Of a DNA stretch of 64,000 bases, positions 38,570 to 46,307 are shown piece by piece (position 1 is the first letter of the stretch; every line of letters begins with the position of its first letter). This DNA comes from Candidatus Endobugula sertula (GTDB lineage: Bacteria > Pseudomonadota > Gammaproteobacteria > Pseudomonadales > Cellvibrionaceae): NCBI GenBank assembly GCA_001723645.1, contig MDLC01000009.1, positions 23,824 to 87,823 on the forward strand, in the 5' to 3' direction. The notes under the pieces were generated by a model that was not told where the DNA came from, ran no database searches, and was given only the letters and a program-made list of their open reading frames with translations. Position numbers and translations under genes: made by a program.

Positions 38570-40125
38570 TCACCACCGCATACTCAACTGAAAATGGATA
38601 CCCTCCTCCTGTAAGTCATTTTCCAGACCCGTCTCCACGGTGCGTAGTGCTTTGGCCAGATAGAGTTCTGCGGACAGATGGTGGCTTGCCGACCACAGCC
38701 AACCAACACCCACACTACTGATATCACGAGGCGGCGGACCATCACCCTCAGCGCTCCAGCCACGGCCATAATCAATAAAGGGCATCATTTGCAGGCGACC
38801 GCTATCGGCAATGCCGATACGCCATTCGAGGGAAGTCACCAGACCATTGTCGTGGGTCAGCTGGTTTTCCCGGTAGCCGCGCACGGTGCCATGACCGCCA
38901 ATCGCAAACTGCTCGGAGGACAGCATGGGATCATCGGTGAGCTGTAGCAAGGTACGCCAGGAAACAAGGCTGTCGCGCCACCCTGTCCGCCGGGCCCACT
39001 GAAGTTGTCCGGACCAGGCATTAAAAACGCCATCCGGCTCATCGCCCTCAGTGGCATTGTGGGTATCCAATCCAAACTCAAACTGCGATTGAACCGCCAG
39101 TACCTGATGGGTATTGCGATAGGTCACCTGTTGCGATAGGCTCAGGGCATTTACGCGGCTTTTACCGTCATCACCCCGCCCGATAAAATCAAAGGCTTCG
39201 CCCAGTAAAAAAGACTGGCTGCCCCGCTGTTCAAAGCCCACCACCAAAGCAAACTCCGTGGTTAGGGAACGGTAAACGGGGTGACGCAAACGGGTGCCGA
39301 AGCTGCTGGCCTCGCTGCTGATATCCAGTACATCAAACGGCTCGATCACTACCTCGGATCCACTTTGGCTATAGTGGAGCGAGAGCTCAGTGCCCCAATA
39401 ACCCAGCGGTAGGCCATAATCCACTTGCAATGCTTCCAGCCCGTGACATTAAGGTGACCAGTACTGAGCTGCCCCTGCCAGCTACCAACGTTGGGCGACA
39501 CATAATTGTTCAGCTTGACTTCCACATAATAGGGTTGCGCTTTTTCGACAGCCACGGTCAGCTCGGCCTCTCCCGGCTCAATACCGGGTGTCAGCTCAGC
39601 ATGCAGTTGCTCGATACGCGGATTCTGTTCCAGTAAACGCAGGCGGTTTTGCAACTGCTGGGCATTTAATACCGTACCGGGCCTACTCTTTAGTTCGGGC
39701 GCTATTAATTCAGGTGCTATGCGCTGGCCAATATAACCGGCTCGCAGCCGTCCGTTGCCCTCAATGGTCAACGCCGTTAAACGCCCTTCAATGGCCCGCA
39801 AACGTAATACGCCATCGTTCAGTGACTGCGGGTCAATCACCACACCGGAATTAATATAACCGTGGTGGATATAGAAAGCGGTCAACGCCTGGGTGAGCTG
39901 GTGCAGATCATCAGCGCTGAGCTGTCGTTGCTGGTAAGGGGTAATCAACGGTGCCAGTTGTGCATCGCTAAAGACCGTATGCCCTTCGAGCACAATCGTC
40001 TCCACCCATACGGTTTCGGGTAAACCTTCAGCAAGTGTGATGTTATCGGCAGCGGTCGTGCCGGGCAGAGATAGCAAAACCATCAGCCATAGCCCGATAA
40101 TAGGATACAAACAGTTAGCAGACAT
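38570..40125 (-). pseudogene. TpsB/ShlB-FhaC-type outer-membrane transporter, frameshifted
   Basis: Two overlapping frames form one TpsB protein of about 518 aa. The first (ATG at 40125) gives a signal peptide, the POTRA domain (about residues 38-190, with VWVETIVLEGHTVFSDAQL and AFYIHHGYINSGVVI) and the start of the beta-barrel. The second (to the stop at 38570) gives the barrel, including QFAIGGHGTVRGYREN, the family's conserved VRGY element. The junction reads correctly as LNVTG/LEALQVDYGLPLG if one base is added within 39439-39442. The protein would export the passenger encoded at 32504-35161. Because all downstream partners are intact, a sequencing error or very recent mutation is more likely than long-term decay. 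Confidence 0.8.
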
Positions 40126-40205
40126 AGAACTAACTTTTGTTAAAAGAGGATTCGGCGGAATATGACCTTACCTAAAAGTAAGATATATACTTGGCGGTAA
40201 GAGAA

Positions 40206-40255
40206 ATTCAGGGGGTCAAGCCTTGATATAAGGTCCATTCAGGGGGTCAAGCCTT
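40206..40255 (+). repeat. Duplicated REP-like element at the transposase 3' end
   Basis: The 19-bp sequence attcagggggtcaagcctt occurs exactly at 40206-40224 and again at 40237-40255. The second copy encodes the last residues of the transposase frame. Confidence 0.8.
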
Positions 40256-41048
40256 CTACCCAGCGGGCAATATTTTTACTGCCCCGCCCTTTGGCACTGT
40301 GCAGAATCAGTTCAACTTCTGTTGCGAACTCGGCGGCAACCGCTGCCACAATCGCTTCAATGGTGGGTGGGTTCGCCATTTCTTTAGCCAAGCGTTTTGC
40401 CATATCAGCATCACCAGTTTGCAATATCCATTCAACAAAATCATCACTGCCTAAAATAGGTTTCTGGGCTTTTTTGGCATAAAACCCCTGAATCTCTTTG
40501 CTGTTGCCTGCCTCGACAAAGGCACTATACGCTTTATAACGCTGGCGTCTGCCCAACAAACCATAACAGACATTGCGCTCCAGCCAATCCGGGCAGACCG
40601 TTTGGTTAATATAGGCCGGGTAGCTCGACCAGAGGTAATCCTCCAACGCAGAAACCAGCGGACGCTTGGTTTCAATGGGGTTGCGGTGGATATAACGTGA
40701 TAATTGCAATAAATAACTGTCCGCTTCTACCAATATGGCCTTATAACGCCCACGGAACAAAGGCCCATCGGTGTTTTTAAGGCGGTTATAGGCTTGGGTA
40801 TACAGGCCATTGATATGGCGCATACAACGGCCCAGGTTAGCCCTCGGCGTACGCACCAAAAGATGGTAGTGATTGCCCATTAAGCAATAGGCGAAAATTT
40901 CCAGGCCAAAGCGTTGCTGGGTTTCGCTCAGCACCGAGAGGAAGTGTTGGTAATAAACGTCATCGTGGAAGATACGCTGCCTGCCACGCCCCCGGTTCAT
41001 AACGTGGTAACAGGCATTTTCATATTCGATACGGGATGGTCTGGGCAT
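40239..41048 (-). CDS. REP-associated tyrosine transposase (RAYT, Y1 family)
   Basis: The 269-aa product is an HUH-type Y1 transposase of the RAYT group. It has the start RPSRIEYENACYHVMNRG, the metal-binding HYH (residues 60-62, in CLMGNHYHLLVRTP) and the conserved RYIHRNPIE segment (118-126). RAYTs mobilise REP/REPIN hairpins as single-stranded DNA. Here copies of the element surround the gene. The C-terminal part contains a DnaA-C-like helical region (IVAAVAAEFATEVELIL...GSKNIARW) that breaks off into EGLTP, encoded by the flanking repeat. The frame therefore appears shortened by an element insertion. It separates the TPS locus from the injection-system locus and may have helped assemble this accessory region. 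Confidence 0.85.
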   Translation of the reverse strand: MPRPSRIEYENACYHVMNRGRGRQRIFHDDVYYQHFLSVLSETQQRFGLEIFAYCLMGNHYHLLVRTPRANLGRCMRHINGLYTQAYNRLKNTDGPLFRGRYKAILVEADSYLLQLSRYIHRNPIETKRPLVSALEDYLWSSYPAYINQTVCPDWLERNVCYGLLGRRQRYKAYSAFVEAGNSKEIQGFYAKKAQKPILGSDDFVEWILQTGDADMAKRLAKEMANPPTIEAIVAAVAAEFATEVELILHSAKGRGSKNIARWVEGLTP

Positions 41049-41077
41049 TGGGGGAGTTTAGCGAATTAACTATATTA

Positions 41078-41098
41078 TATCAAGGATTGACCCCTTTA
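41078..41098 (-). repeat. REP-like element, inverted copy
   Basis: Read on the minus strand this is aaaggggtcaatccttgatat, which matches 40211-40229 with one mismatch but in the opposite orientation. The two copies frame the transposase. A third copy (agagtcaagccttgatat) lies at 42897-42914. Confidence 0.75.
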
Positions 41099-41108
41099 TT
41101 TCTCTTTA

Positions 41109-42824
41109 CTATTTCTTACTTTTTTCTTTCCTACTTCCCTGTATTCTTTTTTTAATTTGTTCTGACAACTGGATAATCTCTTCCATAGTCAGTGTGCTTG
41201 AGAACTCTTTATAGATCTCAGTGAGAGTGAATGTCGCGTCTCCTTTGAGAAAAAGAGTTGCTTGTCTAATAGACCTAGTGCGCTCTAGCTTCGCCCGTCT
41301 GTCCTTCTCATCTTTTTGCTTTTTCGTCATTTTCGGCTTTTTATACTTAGTTTTAACATCAACCACCCAGATTCTCGACCTTCCCTTCCCATTTTTTAAC
41401 TTTAGTTTTTTTTGGTGTCCCGTCATTTCGTCCATAGAGATATCATAAGGACGTGAGCCAATAATATGAGCGGTTCCTATTACAAGGATCTTAGCGTTTT
41501 GTGTTGACGCTAGTACTTTATTTATCTCATCCTTGATATAGATTTGACGCTCCTTTGTACCGAAGTCCCATCCTTGTACGGTTTTTCTGGCAGCCCCATC
41601 CTCAGGTAACGCATCTACTGACACAATCTTCCAGCCCAGTTTCTTTGCACCCTGAGCCATATCAGCTTGAAATGTGTTCTGAAAAGCTTTCTCATTCCAT
41701 TCCTTATGTTTCTTTGCAAACTCCGATTCATTCCATTCATTTAGTATTTGTGGACCTTCAAGCATGAGAGTACCAGCGCTGGCCATTTTACAGAGTATGC
41801 TTGCGTATATAAACGGCTCTTTATTTTGATGTGGGTCACTGATGCATATTAGATTACCCTTCTTTATTTCCTTCAAAATTTTATCTAGCGCATCTTTATT
41901 TTTTACGTATAAATCCCCCTCTGTTTCCGATAATTTTTCAGGCACTACTTTTTTACCACTCTCCTTATTTTCTATTTCATTAAGAATCATTGCATCGGCA
42001 AGATACGCCATTTTTTTCAGTTTACTCTTTTTGTTTGAATTATTATTTGTTTTTACTTCTTCTTTTTTCTCATCTTCGTCTTTTCCTTTTTCTAGTAGCT
42101 CATTTAAAATCGTGACAATTTGATTCCAATTGTATTTTGTTTCGTCTTTAGCCAAATTTTCCAGTTTCCTTGTCAACTCTGCCATTTTTATATCACTCGC
42201 TTTCCCTTCCATGGTATTTTTAAAAACTTCCAAGTCGGCATTAAACTCCTCGGACTCGGAATCTGCATTGCGCAATTGACCCGTAGAATTATTGTATTTT
42301 GCTTGTATACATCCCTCCGAAGAATGTGGTAATGATGCTGTTCCCCATGTTTTCTTACTGCTAACCTGTTCCTTATCTTTTTCACCGTTCGCCCACATGC
42401 TATGGTTAGTTATCAGGCTCGTATTGACCGCCGCATCTCCTATCTCATCGGCTTCTTTTTCTAGGCGGGAATCTGTATTAATGCCAATGCCGTTACGCAG
42501 AGTATGTTGAGCTTTCACTTGACCCTGTTTTTGCTGCACTACATGACCGAGTTCATGTTTCAAGTGCTGTTCATTCCCCTCCCCCAAGTGTATATTTTCA
42601 CCATGAGCATATGCTTCTGCTCCTATTGTCCGAGGTTTCGGCGAATTGTAATGTACCTTGACTGCGGACAGATCCAGTCTAGTCCCCTGACGAATCCCTT
42701 GCTGCAGGTCATGTGGCAACCCCTCCACCCTCTCTACCGCAGATGTGCCGAAACGTCTTTCTTGCACACGGATGTCTTTACGTCGGGATTTTTTCAAATG
42801 CTCGGACTTTGCGTAGTCGTACAT
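41109..42824 (-). CDS. DUF4157-domain injection-system effector with C-terminal EreA/ChaN-like domain
   Basis: The 571-aa product has the DUF4157 domain found in payloads of extracellular contractile injection systems (residues 35-130). The zinc motif HELGH lies at 90-94 and LEKEADE near 121-127. The N-terminus MYDYA....LKKSRRK is shared with the other DUF4157 protein of this locus, as is CIQAKYNNSTG at 172-182. A charged, low-complexity helical stretch follows. From about residue 320 to 500 a distinct domain has a TLMLEGPQI strand, a W.FGTKERQIYIKDEI helix and an ILVIGTAHIIG motif. This pattern resembles the EreA/ChaN/TIKI superfamily, some members of which are toxins or hydrolases. That assignment is tentative. 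It is the last gene of the locus, typical for cargo. Confidence 0.7.
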   Translation of the reverse strand: MYDYAKSEHLKKSRRKDIRVQERRFGTSAVERVEGLPHDLQQGIRQGTRLDLSAVKVHYNSPKPRTIGAEAYAHGENIHLGEGNEQHLKHELGHVVQQKQGQVKAQHTLRNGIGINTDSRLEKEADEIGDAAVNTSLITNHSMWANGEKDKEQVSSKKTWGTASLPHSSEGCIQAKYNNSTGQLRNADSESEEFNADLEVFKNTMEGKASDIKMAELTRKLENLAKDETKYNWNQIVTILNELLEKGKDEDEKKEEVKTNNNSNKKSKLKKMAYLADAMILNEIENKESGKKVVPEKLSETEGDLYVKNKDALDKILKEIKKGNLICISDPHQNKEPFIYASILCKMASAGTLMLEGPQILNEWNESEFAKKHKEWNEKAFQNTFQADMAQGAKKLGWKIVSVDALPEDGAARKTVQGWDFGTKERQIYIKDEINKVLASTQNAKILVIGTAHIIGSRPYDISMDEMTGHQKKLKLKNGKGRSRIWVVDVKTKYKKPKMTKKQKDEKDRRAKLERTRSIRQATLFLKGDATFTLTEIYKEFSSTLTMEEIIQLSEQIKKRIQGSRKEKSKK

Positions 42825-43058
42825 GGAAATTACCTCACTTGATGAACTTCAAAAGAGTAAACTTTACAGTTGCATAAAATTTAATGGGAAATAATAGAGT
42901 CAAGCCTTGATATAATAGTTTTAATCGTTTACCAAGCCCTTTGCCGTCCTCAAGTTCCTGTTCCAGCTTCTTCCCGGACTGGTGAATACACCCATCACTC
43001 TGGAGGGTACGTTACCTGCCAAAATATCGGTGAGGATAACTTGTTCTTATCAAAGCAA
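42825..43058. other. Gap between effector and tail-terminator genes, with a REP-like copy and an ORF remnant
   Basis: A REP-like copy occupies 42897-42919. Minus-strand bases from about 42880 to 42990 read as a charged peptide (SGKKLEQELEDGKGLGKR) without a start codon, which looks like the tail of a lost gene. Confidence 0.4.
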
Positions 43059-44294
43059 TCACAAACTCTGAATGTCAAAATTAATCCCAACCACATCCTC
43101 TTTTCCGCTGTTTTCCGTAGTCACCAACAAATGCGTTGCGCCCGTTGGAATGACGGTATCGGCCGCGAAGGTATGGGTAACATCAGCGCCGATTTTGGCG
43201 ATGGAGGCGATAATGGTTTGACCGCTGAGTTTGGTTGTGGAGTCACTGCCCCAGTACAAGTTGTAGCGGGTAATATGGGTTTCATCCACAGCTTTGTTGA
43301 TGGTCAGCGTGCCACTAATTTGGTTGTTGTCGGTATCGAGGTCGGTAAAAGTGATGCCTGCGGCCAGGCCTGGCACAACATCGTTAATGGGCAAACTAAC
43401 ACCTGCTTTTTCCTCAATACTATTGTTTTGTGTATAAACCAACAGATACTTTGCGCCTGTGGGAATGGCAGTATCGGCCGCAAAGGTATGAGTGATATCG
43501 GCGCCGGTTTTAGCCAGGGTCGCAATTGCCGCTTGACCTTGCAGTTTTTCCCCTGGAGCACTGCCCCAGTACAGATTGTAGTGGGTAAGATGGGTTTCAT
43601 CTTCGGCTTTGTTGATGGCCAGGGTCCCGGCAATTTGGCCTTTATCCGTATCAATATCGGTAAAGCGAAGACCGGCAGCTACTGTGGTCAGTGCCGTATG
43701 GGCTGCTTCGCCTTTGACACGGCTTTGTAGTGAATGAAGCACTTGCAGACCGCCGCTATCAAACTCATCAATACCGACCCGCAGCATTTGTTCCCAGGTA
43801 ATGGCCCATAACGCTAAGTTACTGATGGGGTTGGTGGAGCCGTACAAATCGGCGGCTCGTGCCAATACCGCCGTGCCCAGGCGCCAGTCTTTGACATGGG
43901 GTTCAAATTTTTTGGTCAGGCCGTGTACATCAGCACTTTCAATACCCGTGGTCGGGTAAGCTGTCGCCAACCCCCAGTGCTGGCCGTTCATGCTGATATA
44001 GTCGAGTAAGCCGCTCAACAAGGTTTGTGCAACGTGCTCCCGCTGAATGGAGTTGTTATTGATCACTAGCAGGTAAGCCACCATTTGTAGGGTAATATCG
44101 CGCTGGCCGGTTTCGATCGGTACTATGTCACCCGTGCCCACGGCGGCCACAAAGACACCGGGGGTATTGGCGTGCACCGAACTCAAGTCGGTACTTTCCA
44201 GATAACCGGGCAGCGCCACACAGGTTTTCAGGGTGGTAAATTTTGCCTTGAGCTGGCTGACCACGGCGTTGATAAGAGCGTTGGTATTGGACAT
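43059..44294 (-). CDS. Gp37/DUF4255-like tail terminator with two appended beta domains
   Basis: Residues 1-200 of this 411-aa protein resemble tail terminator/completion proteins (Mu Gp37-like or the Pvc16 N-terminal family): ALPGYLESTDLSSV, then VFVAAVGTG, RDITLQMVAYLLV and a closing LALWAITWEQMLRVG strand. Such proteins cap the sheath-tube end away from the baseplate. Residues 215-411 consist of two tandem ~95-aa beta-rich units. Each contains F.D.DTD...I.GTL.INKA.DETH, then YNLYWGS, then HTFAAD..IPTGA..LLV. The same unit occurs in two other proteins of the locus. The assignment of the N-terminal domain to one of the two families is uncertain; its position in the locus supports either. Confidence 0.65.
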   Translation of the reverse strand: MSNTNALINAVVSQLKAKFTTLKTCVALPGYLESTDLSSVHANTPGVFVAAVGTGDIVPIETGQRDITLQMVAYLLVINNNSIQREHVAQTLLSGLLDYISMNGQHWGLATAYPTTGIESADVHGLTKKFEPHVKDWRLGTAVLARAADLYGSTNPISNLALWAITWEQMLRVGIDEFDSGGLQVLHSLQSRVKGEAAHTALTTVAAGLRFTDIDTDKGQIAGTLAINKAEDETHLTHYNLYWGSAPGEKLQGQAAIATLAKTGADITHTFAADTAIPTGAKYLLVYTQNNSIEEKAGVSLPINDVVPGLAAGITFTDLDTDNNQISGTLTINKAVDETHITRYNLYWGSDSTTKLSGQTIIASIAKIGADVTHTFAADTVIPTGATHLLVTTENSGKEDVVGINFDIQSL

Positions 44295-44378
44295 GGTTAA
44301 ACCCGATTGTTAATTGTTAAAAAAATTATGGGGATAGTGTTTTTAACAGGCAAAGCTTCCGCTCCCTGCTCACGCCCC

Positions 44379-45998
44379 TTACCCACATAGGATATTTTCT
44401 CCATTAGAATATTTTAATGGTGGGCTTTTCTCGCTGAGTGTGTGCAGCCATTGTTGCGCGCAATCCAATGTAGGATTAGATCTCAGGGCTTGTTCAAATT
44501 GTTCTGTCGCTTGCTCGTTATCGCCCAGATAGTGATAACATAGGCCCATGTTGTAATGAATATGGTCGGCGCCCCCGTAATGTGCCAGCGATTTCCGGTA
44601 ATACAGTAGTGCCTGCTCGTAGTCCTGGAGTTCCTGAAAAAACAGGGCAATACCCGATAGGGTATCGATGGTGCCTGGCATGTAGTAAAAATGGTCGGCC
44701 ATAATCGGCATGCCTGTTATTACGGCTTGTATTGTCACCGCACTGCATTCGGGAAGTTTGTCCAGCAAGGTATCGACATATTGATTAAAAATATGTGGGT
44801 CCCAGTCGGCCATCATCATTAAGGCGACAAAGGTGTCCGGCGGGCAGTGCTCAATCGTGTCCCTGATATAAGCATAAACGTTAAAGAGTGCTGTCGGACT
44901 GGAGTAGTGTAAACAGTAGTCAACCGCCTGCCGGGTTTCCGGTAAATCGGCAAAGTGCATTCCGGATAATAAGGCGACGGTGGCAATTCCTGGTTGCAAC
45001 GGCGATTGCAAGCTGTCGCCGCCATTGCGCCGGGTGTAGTGTGTCAGCGCATGGAAGTTAACCTGTACGGAAAAGCTGCCATGTAAGCTGATGCCCGGCG
45101 CGGACGACTTTACAACTTGCGGTAATTCGAGATCGCCTTTATCAGCGGCCAGTAGCAGGTAGCGGTTATTACATAACACGTCCAGATTTTGCAAACAGCG
45201 TAAGCCACCAATGGGCAGAATAAAATGGCCATTATCAAGTTGATCGCGGTAGGTTTGTAACAGCGTATCAAAAGGCTCTATACCGTAGTAAGCACCATTG
45301 ATTTTCTGGTAACAATAATCAATATCAACCTGATTGAGTTGTAGCGCTGTTTGCGCCTGCAAGTTAGCTTCGTCGGTGGACAGGACTGTCATCGCAGCGT
45401 AAAGCTCACCACTCTGCACACGGAAAATATCGTGGCGCAGGCTGTCAAACACATAATTGGCCACTACCATACAGGGCAGTTCAGGCGGCATGGCGTTTTC
45501 GCCTGCCCCCAGCACAGTGCCAGATTCCAGTAATGTTATGTGGATATCGTGTTCAGCATCATAGCGGGCAAAATCAACTAGGCCGCGTTTAATAAAAGGT
45601 TGCCAGGCCGGGTGCTGGCGCCAGTAATTGATGTTGTTTTGGGTAAAATCGGTTAGCACATACACAAAATTGATGGCCTCCAAGCCTAACCGTTTTTGTA
45701 GTGCCAATAGCCGTTTCAGTGCATAAAAACCAAACCGACCACTACCGGCACCCAGTTCCAGAATATAAAACGACCGTTGTTGTGTGTCGGTTTTACAGTG
45801 CCAGTCCTGCATAAAACGCAGCAGGATACTGGCATGGTTGTTGGCAACAGCAGGATTGCTGGTGACATAAAAGGGCACCTGACGATTCCAGGCATCGACC
45901 CCTTCGCTGAGAAAAAATTCGCGCTGTAAATTCCATAGAGCACATTCGGAAAACGGTTTATTTTCCTCAAAAACAACGCTTGAGTTAATCACTGACAT
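44379..45998 (-). CDS. SAM-dependent methyltransferase with C-terminal TPR repeats, in the injection locus
   Basis: The protein (539 aa from the ATG at 45998; an upstream ATG at 46046 lacks support) has methyltransferase motif I YILELGAGSGRFGFYALKRL (about residues 78-97). A later CMVVANYVFDSLRHDIF segment matches the MidA/NDUFAF7-like post-I pattern in which protein-arginine methyltransferases carry A.E..D. The C-terminal 100 residues are TPR-like (YEQALLYYRKSL, YHYLGDNEQATEQFEQAL). It lies between the AAA+ ATPase and the tail-terminator gene on the same strand, so it is probably part of the locus. It may methylate a structural protein or cargo or act as a folding or assembly factor. That role is inferred from position only, as a methyltransferase is not a standard component. 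Confidence 0.65.
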   Translation of the reverse strand: MSVINSSVVFEENKPFSECALWNLQREFFLSEGVDAWNRQVPFYVTSNPAVANNHASILLRFMQDWHCKTDTQQRSFYILELGAGSGRFGFYALKRLLALQKRLGLEAINFVYVLTDFTQNNINYWRQHPAWQPFIKRGLVDFARYDAEHDIHITLLESGTVLGAGENAMPPELPCMVVANYVFDSLRHDIFRVQSGELYAAMTVLSTDEANLQAQTALQLNQVDIDYCYQKINGAYYGIEPFDTLLQTYRDQLDNGHFILPIGGLRCLQNLDVLCNNRYLLLAADKGDLELPQVVKSSAPGISLHGSFSVQVNFHALTHYTRRNGGDSLQSPLQPGIATVALLSGMHFADLPETRQAVDYCLHYSSPTALFNVYAYIRDTIEHCPPDTFVALMMMADWDPHIFNQYVDTLLDKLPECSAVTIQAVITGMPIMADHFYYMPGTIDTLSGIALFFQELQDYEQALLYYRKSLAHYGGADHIHYNMGLCYHYLGDNEQATEQFEQALRSNPTLDCAQQWLHTLSEKSPPLKYSNGENILCG

Positions 45999-46047
45999 GG
46001 TAAGTTCCAAAACATGCGATCTAGGGTTATAGGGGGACCTTCTCACA

Positions 46048-46221
46048 CCATCATTCCGGCGCAGGCCGGAACCCAGAGAACTGGATAGAATCTAACGTAT
46101 TAAATAACGAGTCTTACTTAAAAAATACAAGAGAATAACTGGGTTTCGAAAACAGTAGGATAACCATTATGCTGAAACGTACCCGGACAAATGGATTCCG
46201 GATCAAGTCTGGAATGACGGA
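46048..46221. repeat. MITE-like dispersed repeat
   Basis: The ends catcattcc (46049-46057) and ggaatgacg (46211-46219) are near-perfect inverted repeats. An internal hairpin at 46054-46071 has arms ttccggc/gccggaa. This pattern is common in short non-autonomous dispersed elements of bacteria. It fills the gap between the methyltransferase and ATPase genes. Confidence 0.55.
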
Positions 46222-46307
46222 ATATAATTTTTAGAAGTACCTATAATAGCAATATAACCATTCAACCATTTAACAAATGGCAATTAACAATTTTGCCCCT
46301 ATAGAAA

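Noticed and set aside
43041..43730. Plus-strand ORF of 229 codons
   Set aside because: It is antisense to the tandem beta domains of the tail-terminator protein, and its internal duplication reflects them.
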